A DNA stretch of 64,000 nucleotides from Agrostemma githago (Eukaryota; Streptophyta; Magnoliopsida; Caryophyllales; Caryophyllaceae): positions 7,793,142 through 7,857,141 of the forward strand of contig OY288262.1 of NCBI GenBank assembly GCA_958450325.1, given 5' to 3'. Each line of letters starts with the position of its first letter. Within the stretch, counting starts at the first letter, position 1. A program made the position numbers and the translations under genes. Positions 10,513 to 19,491 of this stretch are shown here, one piece after another. A model generated the notes under the pieces. The model was not told the DNA's origin. It ran no database searches and was given only the letters and a program-made list of their open reading frames with translations.

Positions 10513-11721
10513 TTGGCCACCAACCACCTCGCCACTGCTGGGCGCGCCACTCCAACACCCGTCACTGAACCTGCCAGGATGGGATCTACCCTCGAAGAAC
10601 CAAGCAATGACACGGCTCTGGTCCAACAAATGAAGAGGGTTCAGGCTGACTTAACCATATGGCAACTACTAGTTAGCTCGCAAGCACATCGGGAAGCACT
10701 GACTAAGGCTCTCGATGAAATCAAGGTCGATTCACAAGCTACCCCCGTTGAAATGGTAGCCACTATCATGCCCTATCTCAAGGGAAAGTCCAAGAACGAA
10801 GGCCCACTCATAACCTTCTCTGAAACCGATCTGCCACCGTTTGGCCCCAATCATAATCTGGCCCTTTATATCACAATCATCTGCCGAGGTAAATACCTCT
10901 CGATGACACTTATCGACGACGGATCTGCCGTAAATGTCCTTCCCTTAAGGACCGCTAGGGCCCTCGGCATCACCGATGCCGACTATCTCCCGACGGCACA
11001 AACAATCCAGGCTTTCGACGGAAGCCCAAAACTAGTCGCTGGGGCCGTTAAACTAAAGATCGTAACGGGCCCAATCGAAAAGGAGTTGGAATTTCAGGTG
11101 ATCGATGTCACCTCATCTTTCAATATGCTTCTAGGAAGGCCTTGGATCCATGCGGTCAAGGCCGTATCGTCTACCCTCCATCGAAAAGTCAAGATGCCAC
11201 TTAAAGACGGTATCATCACACTGGAGGCGACCCCGATGACCGTGGCTAGCTGTAATGCCACAAACCGGGCCGAACCACGAGGATTCGATTTCGTGGGTAT
11301 GATCGAAGAGGAATATCTCTTCAGGCCCTACTTCACCACTAGCATCAACACGAGGCTACAAAATCTGGGTTACCTACCCGGAGCCACTTTAAGGTCGTAC
11401 CTTCCGGCAGGGAAGATCATCAAAGCCCTGGACAACGGAGAGTCTCGGCTCGGATTAGGATATACTATGAGCTCGGAGAATGTGGGCCGGGCCGGTGCAA
11501 TCAAGTTCGTCACTCCCGTATTTGGGGCGATCCAAGTGGTCCTCTATCAACCCACCATCACATATCCCGAGACCAAAATGGCTCGGGAATGCAACTGCAT
11601 CCCTGATGATATATTCACCATTATCCAGGTCGAGTCCGAGAAAGGTGAAAGCAACTCCGAGCCGTGCTGGGGCTCTTATTTGGAGAAGACAAGACCGTCC
11701 CCGCCCCAAAGGACGATTTAG
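10513..11721 (+). pseudogene. Gypsy-1 aspartic protease region
   Basis: A 402-codon open stretch in the gag-pol reading order. The active-site motif LIDDGSAVNVLP (around 10908-10940) and LLGRPWIH (around 11128-11152) are the two signatures of Tat-type retroviral-like proteases. The first ATG in the frame is internal, so the start is arbitrary. It ends by frameshift around 11660, where the sequence continues in another frame as the RT region. Confidence 0.75.
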
Positions 11722-13001
11722 TCAACCTGATCCTCCGCAGCGATCGGTTTGACCCAACCAAGCTAATCACCGAGGTCGGTGCCAACACCGAGACAAGGAC
11801 CTGGATGAAGACCGTCAAATGGACCGACAGCCAGGGACGGATCTACAAGCTGTCCACCGGCGAGGGAGACATGCCGGATACTGAGTCCGAGTCTGAGTTA
11901 GAGTCAGAGTCTGAGTCCAGGGAGTCTGGTGCTAAAGTCAAGTCTGTAACTCCCTTTCCCTTAGCCACTTCCACTGAGGTCTCGGGGCCTGTCCCAAGAC
12001 CTCTCCCTATCCCGCCACTAACCAATGATCAGATGGCAGCTCTATTCGAGCTATTTTCAAAATTTACCATTAATAATAATATCGAAAACCATTCTGCTTG
12101 CGACTTGTCTTATTTCCAAAACTTTCTCAAATTCAAAAATTTCATATGCAATGACATTGAGAAGCCCGACGAACAGGTACCTCTGTCTCCGCATCTGATC
12201 GAGCAGCTCGAACAAAGGGAATCCCGATATCCGGTAATCGAAGAAACCGAGTCCATCAATGTGGGAACCACTTTAGAGCCCCAGATGCTTAAGTTGGGCC
12301 TATCTTTAGATCCCGAGGAGAGAAAACAATTCACAGACCTCCTCCAGGAATTTAAAGACGTCTTCGCATGGTCCTACAAGGACATGCCGGGTATAGACAG
12401 GGAAATAGCTGAACACCGTATACCCATCAAAGATGGGTTCAGGCCAGTAAAGCAGAAACTCCGAAGGATGAAGCCCGAATGGTCTCTCAAAGTCAAAGAA
12501 GAGGTAGACAAACAATTCAAAGCGGGCTTTATACAAGTGTCTGAATATCCAGACTGGGTTGCAAACATCGTGCCGGTACCCAAGAAGGACGGCAAGGTGC
12601 GAGTATGCGTGGACTTTCGGAACCTAAACAAGGCCAGTCCAAAAGACGATTTTCCGTTACCACATATCGACATATTGGTGGATAATACGGCCAATCACGC
12701 CCTTCTATCATTCATGGACGGGTATGCCGGATACAATCAGATTAAAATGGCAGAAGAGGATATGAGTAAGACCACCTTCATTATACCATGGGGGACTTAC
12801 TGTTACACCGTCATGCCGTTTGGGCTTATCAATGCTGGAGCCACATATCAACGGACCGCCACTACTTTATTACATGACATGATGCATAAGAAAGTGGAGG
12901 TCTATGTGGACGACATGATCGTCAAATCCATGGACCGAAACGGGCACATTTCGGCCCTAAGAAAATTCTTCACCCGGCTGTGTAAATACAACATGAGCTA
13001 A
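11664..13001 (+). pseudogene. Gypsy-1 reverse transcriptase, deleted at its 3' part
   Basis: 445 codons: an acidic Ser/Glu repeat (ESESELESESESRE, about residues 70-90), a linker, then RT. Motifs visible are PVPKKDGKVRVCVDFRNLNKA, MPFGLINAGATYQR and the catalytic YVDDMIVKS (around 12902). After RLCKYNM roughly 90 bp are missing. Gypsy-2 encodes LIPQKCSF through EVDPA there. The loss shifts the frame and gives a stop at 12999-13001. Confidence 0.85.
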
Positions 13002-13020
13002 AATCAAAGCCATCACCGAG

Positions 13021-15210
13021 ATGCAACCACCCAAGACCGAAAAAGAAACAAGGGGGTTTCTCGGGAAAGTCCGATACATCAGCCGATTCATTTCGAAATT
13101 AACCATGGTATGTGAGCCCATTTTCAAGAAGCTGAAGATCGGGGAACGGGTGCTATGGGACGACAAATGTCAAGCGGCTTTCGACAAAATCAAGGAGGTT
13201 CTGTCTGCTCCGCCGGTATTAATGCCACCTCAACCCGGTCTGCCTTTGTCGTTATACCTAACAACGACCGAGACAGCCATGGGGGCTATGCTGGCCCAGA
13301 CAGTCGAAACAGAAGAACGGACTATTTACTACATCAGTAAAAAGTTCCTCGAGTACGAATGCAAGTACACAACACTCGAGAAGACATGCCTAGCATTGGT
13401 TTGGGCCACTAAAAAGCTCCGACATTACATGCTTAGTCACGAGGTACATGTGTTATCCAAAATGGATCCTATCAAGTACTTGTTCGAGAAGCCCATCCTC
13501 AATGGCAGGATGTCTAGATGGACTTTAATGTTATCTGAGTTCGACCTCAAGTTTGTACCATTGAAAGCCATCAAAGGCCGGGTAGTAGCCGAATTCCTCG
13601 CCGATAGCCCGATATCAGAGGAGGGCCACACTGATACTTGGGCCTTCCCTGACGAAGACATATTCCATACCGATACCGAGACATGGGATTTGTTTTTTGA
13701 TGGGGCATCCAACTTCCGGGGATTTGGGGTCGGAATTCTGTTAATCTCACCTCGAGGGGAACACACCCCCTTATCCATCAAGTTGGACTTTGACGTGACT
13801 AACAACGCAGCCGAATACGAAGCATGCATTCACGGGTTGCAAGCCGCCGCTGATTTAGGGGTAACAAACCTCCGAGTCCACGGTGACTCATCACTGGTCA
13901 TCAATCAAGCACTTCAAAAATGGAAAACTCGGAACGCCAATCTCGTGGCTTACCAAGCACGGGTAAGGGTTCTAGAGAAACAGTTCCAGAAGGTAGAATA
14001 TATCTACCTGCCCCGGGAGGAAAATCAGTTTGCAGATGCACTTTCCAAATTAGCATCTTTACTGAACATCCCGGATCACCTTACCAGCATGCCTATCTGT
14101 GTTGAAAGACGGTCCGAGCCGGCTTATATCCATGCCATTCAAGATATCGAGATAACTGACCCAGAACCTTGGTATCAATCCGTCCTAACCTACTTGGCGA
14201 CGGGAGAATATCCCCCGGAAACTGAAAACCGGGCTAAAAAGGCCTTGCGGAGGTTGGCGACCAAATTTATTCGTACAGACGACGGGCAATTATACAAAAA
14301 GACGGCACAGGGGGCTCTCCTCCTGTGTATCGACAAAATGCAGGCCGAAAAGGTCATGGTCGAGGTCCACGACGGTGAAAACGGTCCGCATATGAATGCC
14401 CATATGCTATCCCGTAAAATCATGAGGCTCGGGTATTACTTGAACACCATGGAAACAGACTGCCAGTTATACGTCAAACACTGCCATAACTGTCAGATCT
14501 TTGGCAATGTACAGCATATGCCCTCTTCCCTATTATATACCATGACGTCACCATGGCCATTTTCGACATGGGGTATTGACATAATTGGGAAGGTGCACCC
14601 TTCCGGGACGGGAGGTCATTGCTTCATTTTAGTGGCCATCGACTACATCACCAAATGGGTCGAAGCCGAGTCATACCGTGTCATGAACGCCAAGTACGTG
14701 GCCAAATTCATCCAAAATAAGATCGTATGCCGATATGGGATCCCTCACGAATTTATTAGTAACCACGGGACCCACTTTCAAGCTGAAACTGCCGCATTGC
14801 TGGCAAAATATAAAATTCAAAGGCATACATCTTCACCCTACCGACCTCAAACAAATGGAACAGTAGAAGTGGCCAATAAAACAATTGTCACCATACTTAA
14901 AAAGATGGCTGAGAATTATTGGGACTGGCCCGACAAAATACCCTTTGCCTTATGGGGGTATCGAACATCAATCCGCACCGCGACCGGAGCAACTCCATAT
15001 TATCTGACATATGGAATGGAAGCAGTCCAACCAGTCGAGCTAGAGGTGCCATCCCTCAGGATTCTACTTGAAAGCCAAGTACCTGAAGCAGATTGGGTCC
15101 AAGCCCGATACGATTCGATAGTCCTTTTAGACGAACGACGATCCCGGGCCCTCAACAACATTCAAATATATCAAAAAAAGAATCCAACGGGCTTTCAACA
15201 AAAGGGTTAG
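13021..15210 (+). pseudogene. Gypsy-1 RNase H, archaeal-type RNase H and integrase
   Basis: 729 open codons hold three domains. The RT-linked RNase H (about 30-160) has a degenerate active site (LYLTTTETAMGAML), as known for the Tat lineage. The additional archaeal-type RNase H (about 220-350) keeps FFDGAS, AAEYEA, HGDSSL and ADALSKLAS. Integrase (about 465-690) has the zinc-binding CQLYVKHCHNC and a catalytic core with GIDIIG and QTNGTVEVANK. The second catalytic aspartate is replaced: ISNHGTHF instead of ISDH (codon at 14761). This would inactivate integration. The end is a frameshift near 15180. Confidence 0.88.
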
Positions 15211-15424
15211 GCCCAGGAACATCAAAGAAGGGGATTTGGTCCTGAAATCGGTCCGTGCCTTACTACCGGTTGACCCAAGAGGAAAATTTAAACCCAATTG
15301 GACTGGGCCATATATACTTAGTCAAGAAGGTCCTATCAGGAGGAGTGGTGATGCTGAAAGACCTGGACGGAAACGAGTTCGTCAACCCGACCAACTTGGA
15401 CCAGCTGAAGCGCTACTACCCATA
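15180..15424 (+). pseudogene. Gypsy-1 C-terminal end of pol, two frameshifts
   Basis: Across frames the peptide RPRNIKEGD-VLK-RALLPVDPRGKFKPNW-GPY is followed by DLDGNEFVNPTNLDQLK-YYP, ending with TAA at 15422-15424. It matches Gypsy-2 (38205-38330). This is the usual C-terminal tail after Gypsy integrase. One frameshift precedes it and a second lies near 15320. Confidence 0.7.
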
Positions 15425-15611
15425 AACCCTATCTCAATGTCATTTGCAAAAATTTTATAAAAATCTGTCTTTTTATAAATTTTCAAAATTATAGACAAGT
15501 CAATGAACTCGTAGACAAGTCAATGAGTTAGAATTAATTATTCTACCGTCGCACATCTCGAATTAATAATCCTAATGTATTTCAAAAAATTGCAAAAAAT
15601 CAAATCAAATT

Positions 15612-15704
15612 TTGAACTACGTTTGGTTTGATTCCACTAATTGTGGATACGTAGGCAACCCCTCAAAAGGGTACAACCACTGCAATAACGAAAAGACAGG
15701 AATG
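15612..15704. other. Conserved non-coding block between convergent pol and antisense gene
   Basis: About 90 bp around GGATACGTAGGCAACCCC are nearly identical to Gypsy-2 (37946-38035, opposite orientation), while the DNA on each side has diverged with several indels. It lies where the two convergent transcripts should end. Similar GATACGTAGGCA blocks are, as recalled, common in Tat/Ogre elements. Confidence 0.55.
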
Positions 15705-15858
15705 GTATTCAATAATATATCTTTTATTAATATCTCGATAAACTCGGGGGTTACAAAAAAAAATGCCGTAAAAAACAAAAAACGGCAAACAAAAGATCAC
15801 CAAAAAAAAAAACGCACCACAAAAATAGTATTAATATTCAAATAATAAAATAAGGAGA

Positions 15859-17651
15859 CTAATATCCGGGCATCTTGCCCTTCCCCTTGTCCTTTGGGTC
15901 ACATGGGGCCCGAGGTCGTCGAGGCGGGGACGAGCGTTCCCTAATCACGAGGGGAACCTCTTTAGCTCGAACCCGTTTCTTTGACGACGAGTCTTCTATA
16001 ACGGTCTTCGGTCCAAGTCGAGCCCGTACGTGTTCGGACAATCTGTCTCGTGGGCCAAGTCGGTCCTGTACGGCCAGTCTTGGGCCAAGTCTCCTTTCCA
16101 AGTCCGTCTGGGGGCTCACTTCCCCCAAGCACCTTTAGCACTGAACCCTTCAGGTTGAGTCTTAGTCTTCTTTTTCTGACCGAACATTAGACGAACTAGG
16201 GTAGCTGGAGTGTCTCCTTCATCAAAGAATCCCCTGTTGTCTTTAGCCTGCTCCCTTCGCAGCAAGTCAAAAGCCTCATCAACCTTCAAAGCAGCTCGGG
16301 CTTTAGCATCACCTGCTTTAGTCCACCTTGTATAGGAGCCTGAAATCCAAATCGAGTGGCGAGATTTGGAAACGGGCCAAGTGTGCCGGGTGTACCATCT
16401 TTGCATCCACGTATCGCACATCACATCAGTCAGTTGGGTAGGGTCACTCACAACTGCTTCAATTTCTGGAATCCGTTGAGCCCATCCGTACTGCCTTAGT
16501 ATGCGATCCGGGTAGAGATGAACCGTTTGCCTAAAAGACAAGATTACTTGGTAACCAGCTCTGTCCCTCGGGTTCAAGCCGGTCCAAACGTAGATGGGCC
16601 ACCACGGCACTACCCATCGAATTAGCAGACCACCATGGATTGATAATACCTCGTCCCAGTATTTCTGACTAATTTGGCGAGAAAAATCAATGGCCCGTCT
16701 CCTCGTCGTCAGTTGGTTATGGAGGTAATTGCTAGCATCAAGGGGAGGATCTATCACTGATAGCCTCTCGTAAAGCCAAATCTGAAAAAGGAAACAAGAA
16801 CATGAGATCCCGAGACGAAACAGGCGTCCGCCTGACGACACTCGATCGAGTGCCAGGACAACTCGATCGAGTGGCATCCCTGGAGAGCGAACATGGGGCT
16901 TTTTACGAAGGCACTCGATCGAGTGCCCACTGCAGTAGCCAAATTCTCGAAAAATTCAAAAAATCGAGAAATCAAGAAAAAAATAATAATAAAAAATCCG
17001 ACATACTTGCAGCAAACGGGTGCTTCCGGTGAGACGGACGGACGAATCCCTCTTGCGATTGTCCAAGCCTTGGATTATTTCACCCGTAATCAGCCAAGCC
17101 GGGCTATGCTCCGTCTCCAATAAATCAACCACGGTTAAGAGACGGATGTGACCCATACATGATAATAAGTCCATGTGACCCTCAAAGGCATAAACATGGA
17201 GCATGCAAAAAGAAAAGGCCTTACGGCTGTGAATTGGTCTCACCCGGACATCATGTGGATTCATGAACTTCTCAGCTAGGTCAATCAAAGAAACTGTATT
17301 GTCATCCCGGGCCATTCGAGAAACCTCGTTATGGGAAAGGCCTAAGAATTCTCGAAGCTTTCTCCTCAAGTCATAGACCGAATATGGGACGGCGGGCCGA
17401 AGTATTGGGTTCCATCCTCCTACCACAGCAATCTCCTCAGGTAAAGGGCAGACTTCGCCCCGAGGAAAGGCAAAGACATGATAAATGTCATCCCAGTAAG
17501 ACAAGCATGCATCCAAGAAGTAGAGGTCAACCCGCATCTGACGGAAAGTATAAAGCTGGGCAATACCCGTCTGGTTCAAGGCCACCCTATCGGCATCCCT
17601 AAATTGTCGGGACCATTCCTGCAGCATGACACTCAACCTATCGATTCCCAT
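15859..17651 (-). pseudogene. Gypsy-1 antisense gene (plant-mobile-domain-like), frameshifted
   Basis: Two exons on the minus strand: 17651-17007 (215 codons) and 16781-15859, with a 225-bp intron (GTATGT...CAG). The splice sites are supported because Gypsy-2 has an intron at exactly the same codon (after LLQ, phase 0). Exon 1 has HVFAFPRGEVCPLPEEIAVV and exon 2 has YPDRILRQYGWAQRIP, both like plant mobile domain proteins. One A is missing near 16117 relative to Gypsy-2, giving a stop. The basic tail (RVRAKEVPLVIRER) continues in another frame to 15859. The gene is convergent with pol. Confidence 0.7.
16782..17006 (-). other. Intron of the Gypsy-1 antisense gene with palindromes
   Basis: Bounded by GTATGT and CCTTTTTCAG on the minus strand. 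It contains three copies of the ACTCGATCGAGT palindrome (16838-16925), the same motif that is clustered in the Gypsy-1 LTR. The Gypsy-2 intron (36711-36899) lacks them. Confidence 0.65.
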
Positions 17652-17775
17652 GGCTAAATTTATTAAGAGGATAAAAAGACTTTCTTTTTTGCCTTAAGGG
17701 AAATAAAGAGACTTTCTTTTAAGAAGAGATTGATTTATAATGGGAGTTATGAAGAAATCAAGGGCAAGGGAGGGC

Positions 17776-17783
17776 TATATATA
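17776..17783 (-). promoter_or_regulatory. TATA box of the Gypsy-1 antisense gene
   Basis: TATATATA on the minus strand, about 125 bp before the ATG at 17651. Gypsy-2 has TATAAATA at the equivalent distance, which supports a dedicated promoter. Confidence 0.55.
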
Positions 17784-18310
17784 GCATTAGCCTTGCAAAC
17801 CTCTTTCCATATCACTTTTTAGGAAAAGTTTCCTAATTCTAAACGGAATCAACCCACAAGCCTAGTCCCGATACTAGCACGGAAATATTCATCCTGAACT
17901 TTCCTAATTTCTTTAGGAGTCAATCTTTTTCAAAAATTTCCAAATTTCAAAAATTTCAAGAAATTTCAAAAATTTCGAAAATTCAAAGCTTTCAAAAATC
18001 ATTTTCCCCAGCACGAGTCATTTTACTACCTACGTGTTGCATGCGTTTTTATGTGACTTATACAGGTACGACTCAAGCAAGGATACGCAAGCCATTAAAT
18101 CTCCCCAGCGACATTTCCCCGGAATAGCACGGGATGGGCCTACACACAGGCGCACCCGGGACTTACGCCGCAAGTCCAAATTCCCCACGGAGGTATTATC
18201 AAGCGCAGGTATGATTTCTGTCTTATGGCTGGCGAGCCCTTCACGCGAGTCTAATGGACTATAAACGACCCAACCGGAAGTCTACCAGGTCTTAATTGAA
18301 TTGGTAGCTT
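17784..18310. other. Upstream region of the Gypsy-1 antisense gene
   Basis: Contains an AAATTTC/GAAATTT low-complexity run (17930-18005) and a block shared with Gypsy-2 (around 18060-18300 versus 35490-35700). No protein-coding signal is seen. Confidence 0.5.
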
Positions 18311-18354
18311 CTCTGACTTTCGCCTTGTCCAAGCCTCAGTCAGAGTGGGGGCTC
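18311..18354 (+). other. Stem-loop and polypurine tract of Gypsy-1
   Basis: CTCTGACT (18311-18318) pairs with AGTCAGAG (18338-18345), directly overlapping the polypurine tract CAGAGTGGGGGCTC (18341-18354) that primes plus-strand synthesis. The LTR begins at the next base. The same arrangement is found in Gypsy-2. Confidence 0.65.
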
Positions 18355-19234
18355 TGTAGACACCCGCATTTTGACTGCAAGGTGTCTATGGCAGTTTCCA
18401 AAAAAAACACCCGATGATGATCGGACGCTAACGTATTTCTACGCGCTCGGATATGGGCTCAAAACCATTAGTTGCTGGCTAATGCACTTACGGAGTACAA
18501 ATCTCACAAAACTAACCTCAAATCCAGGCCCAGTGGGCCGTTTCCAATCAAATAAGGCTAATTTGGGCCGAAACCGACGCCGAAAATAAAACCAACTTTT
18601 TTTAGCGATTGGGTCAACCCCGGTCAAAGTCGTTTCCGAGACATACAAAACAGCCTAACTCAAACACAAAACCCATCAAATATCCTTGGTCACGGTCCAA
18701 AGCAATGAACCCGTGCGACCCAGCTTGGCCACTCGATCGAGTGCCCCACCCACTCGATCGAGTGGGCCCATATTCAAGCCCGACTGCAGGCATAACGGGC
18801 CACTCGACCGAGTCAGTTGGTTACTCGGTCGAGTAACCCTAACCGGGTTCCCTTGCCTTTGCCTATATAAGCAACCACATGCACACACAATTTCACAACT
18901 TTTGATCAACTTTTCAAACCCTAATTACTAAAACCTAATCAAACCCTAAGCACTACACTAGCAAACCCTAAATCTAGCTTTAGAAATCGAAACCCTAACC
19001 ACCATAACTCAACCTCCATAAAACCTCAAAACTCCCGTGTTGAAGCCACGACTACGAGTCCGATCCAAGACAAGAACATGTAGGTTAAGGGTGCCAAAAC
19101 CCCTTTCTTTCCTTCTTCTTTTCCTCTCGTCATCTTCCTCCTCTTCCACGTTTTTTTCGTTTTTTTTTTATTTTCTTTATCGCATCATAATATCGATAAT
19201 ACCGTTAGTATCAAAACATTAAAATACTCGTCGA
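18355..19234 (+). repeat. 3' LTR of Gypsy-1, truncated
   Basis: Matches the first ~885 bp of the 5' LTR closely, up to AATACTCGTCGA, and then breaks off into LINE-1 ORF1 sequence. The last ~1.55 kb of the LTR are missing. The next bases (CCACA, 19235-19239) equal the normal LTR terminus, which may be chance or the remnant of an internal deletion. Confidence 0.8.
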
Positions 19235-19239
19235 CCACA

Positions 19240-19491
19240 CAGCAGAAAAAAGTTACCAAAATCTGGATACCTGCCCATCCTAAAGCTAAACCAACAAGTG
19301 ATATTCAGAGGGTACCGAGGATTACTTCTCCCAAACCAGTTAGAGTAACGGGTGGGGAGACTCCGAGCGTGCCTACTCAGAATGAATCCCAAAGGGGTAC
19401 CCCAACCTATGCTGATATATTAGGGGGAAATGAGGAAAACAGGGATAGAGGGCAAGAAGTATCAACTGCTAATATAATCCATGATGATGCA
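19240..19491 (+). pseudogene. LINE-1 ORF1 C-terminal part
   Basis: Open frame reading TKIWIPAHPKAKPTSDIQ to ANIIHDDA-stop. It is rich in Pro, Thr and charged residues, as plant LINE ORF1 tails are. The stop at 19489-19491 overlaps the ORF2 start at 19481 by a few bases. The same overlap occurs in LINE-2 and is typical of plant L1 elements. Confidence 0.65.

Larger units (their letters stand above)
5699..19234 (+). mobile_element. Gypsy-1: Ty3/Gypsy Tat-lineage LTR retrotransposon with antisense gene
   Basis: The 5' LTR is 5699-8133 (TG...CA). A primer site, gag, protease, RT, RNase H, archaeal-type second RNase H and integrase follow. The polypurine tract is CAGAGTGGGGGCTC (18341-18354) and a truncated 3' LTR is 18355-19234. 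Dual RNase H and a TGGCGACTCC primer site are hallmarks of the Tat/Ogre group. An antisense gene lies between pol and the polypurine tract. It is inserted in LINE-1 ORF1. GTGAT precedes the 5' LTR but no matching copy follows the 3' LTR, consistent with a deletion there. All sense ORFs are broken; mobilisation would need a helper. Confidence 0.9.
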
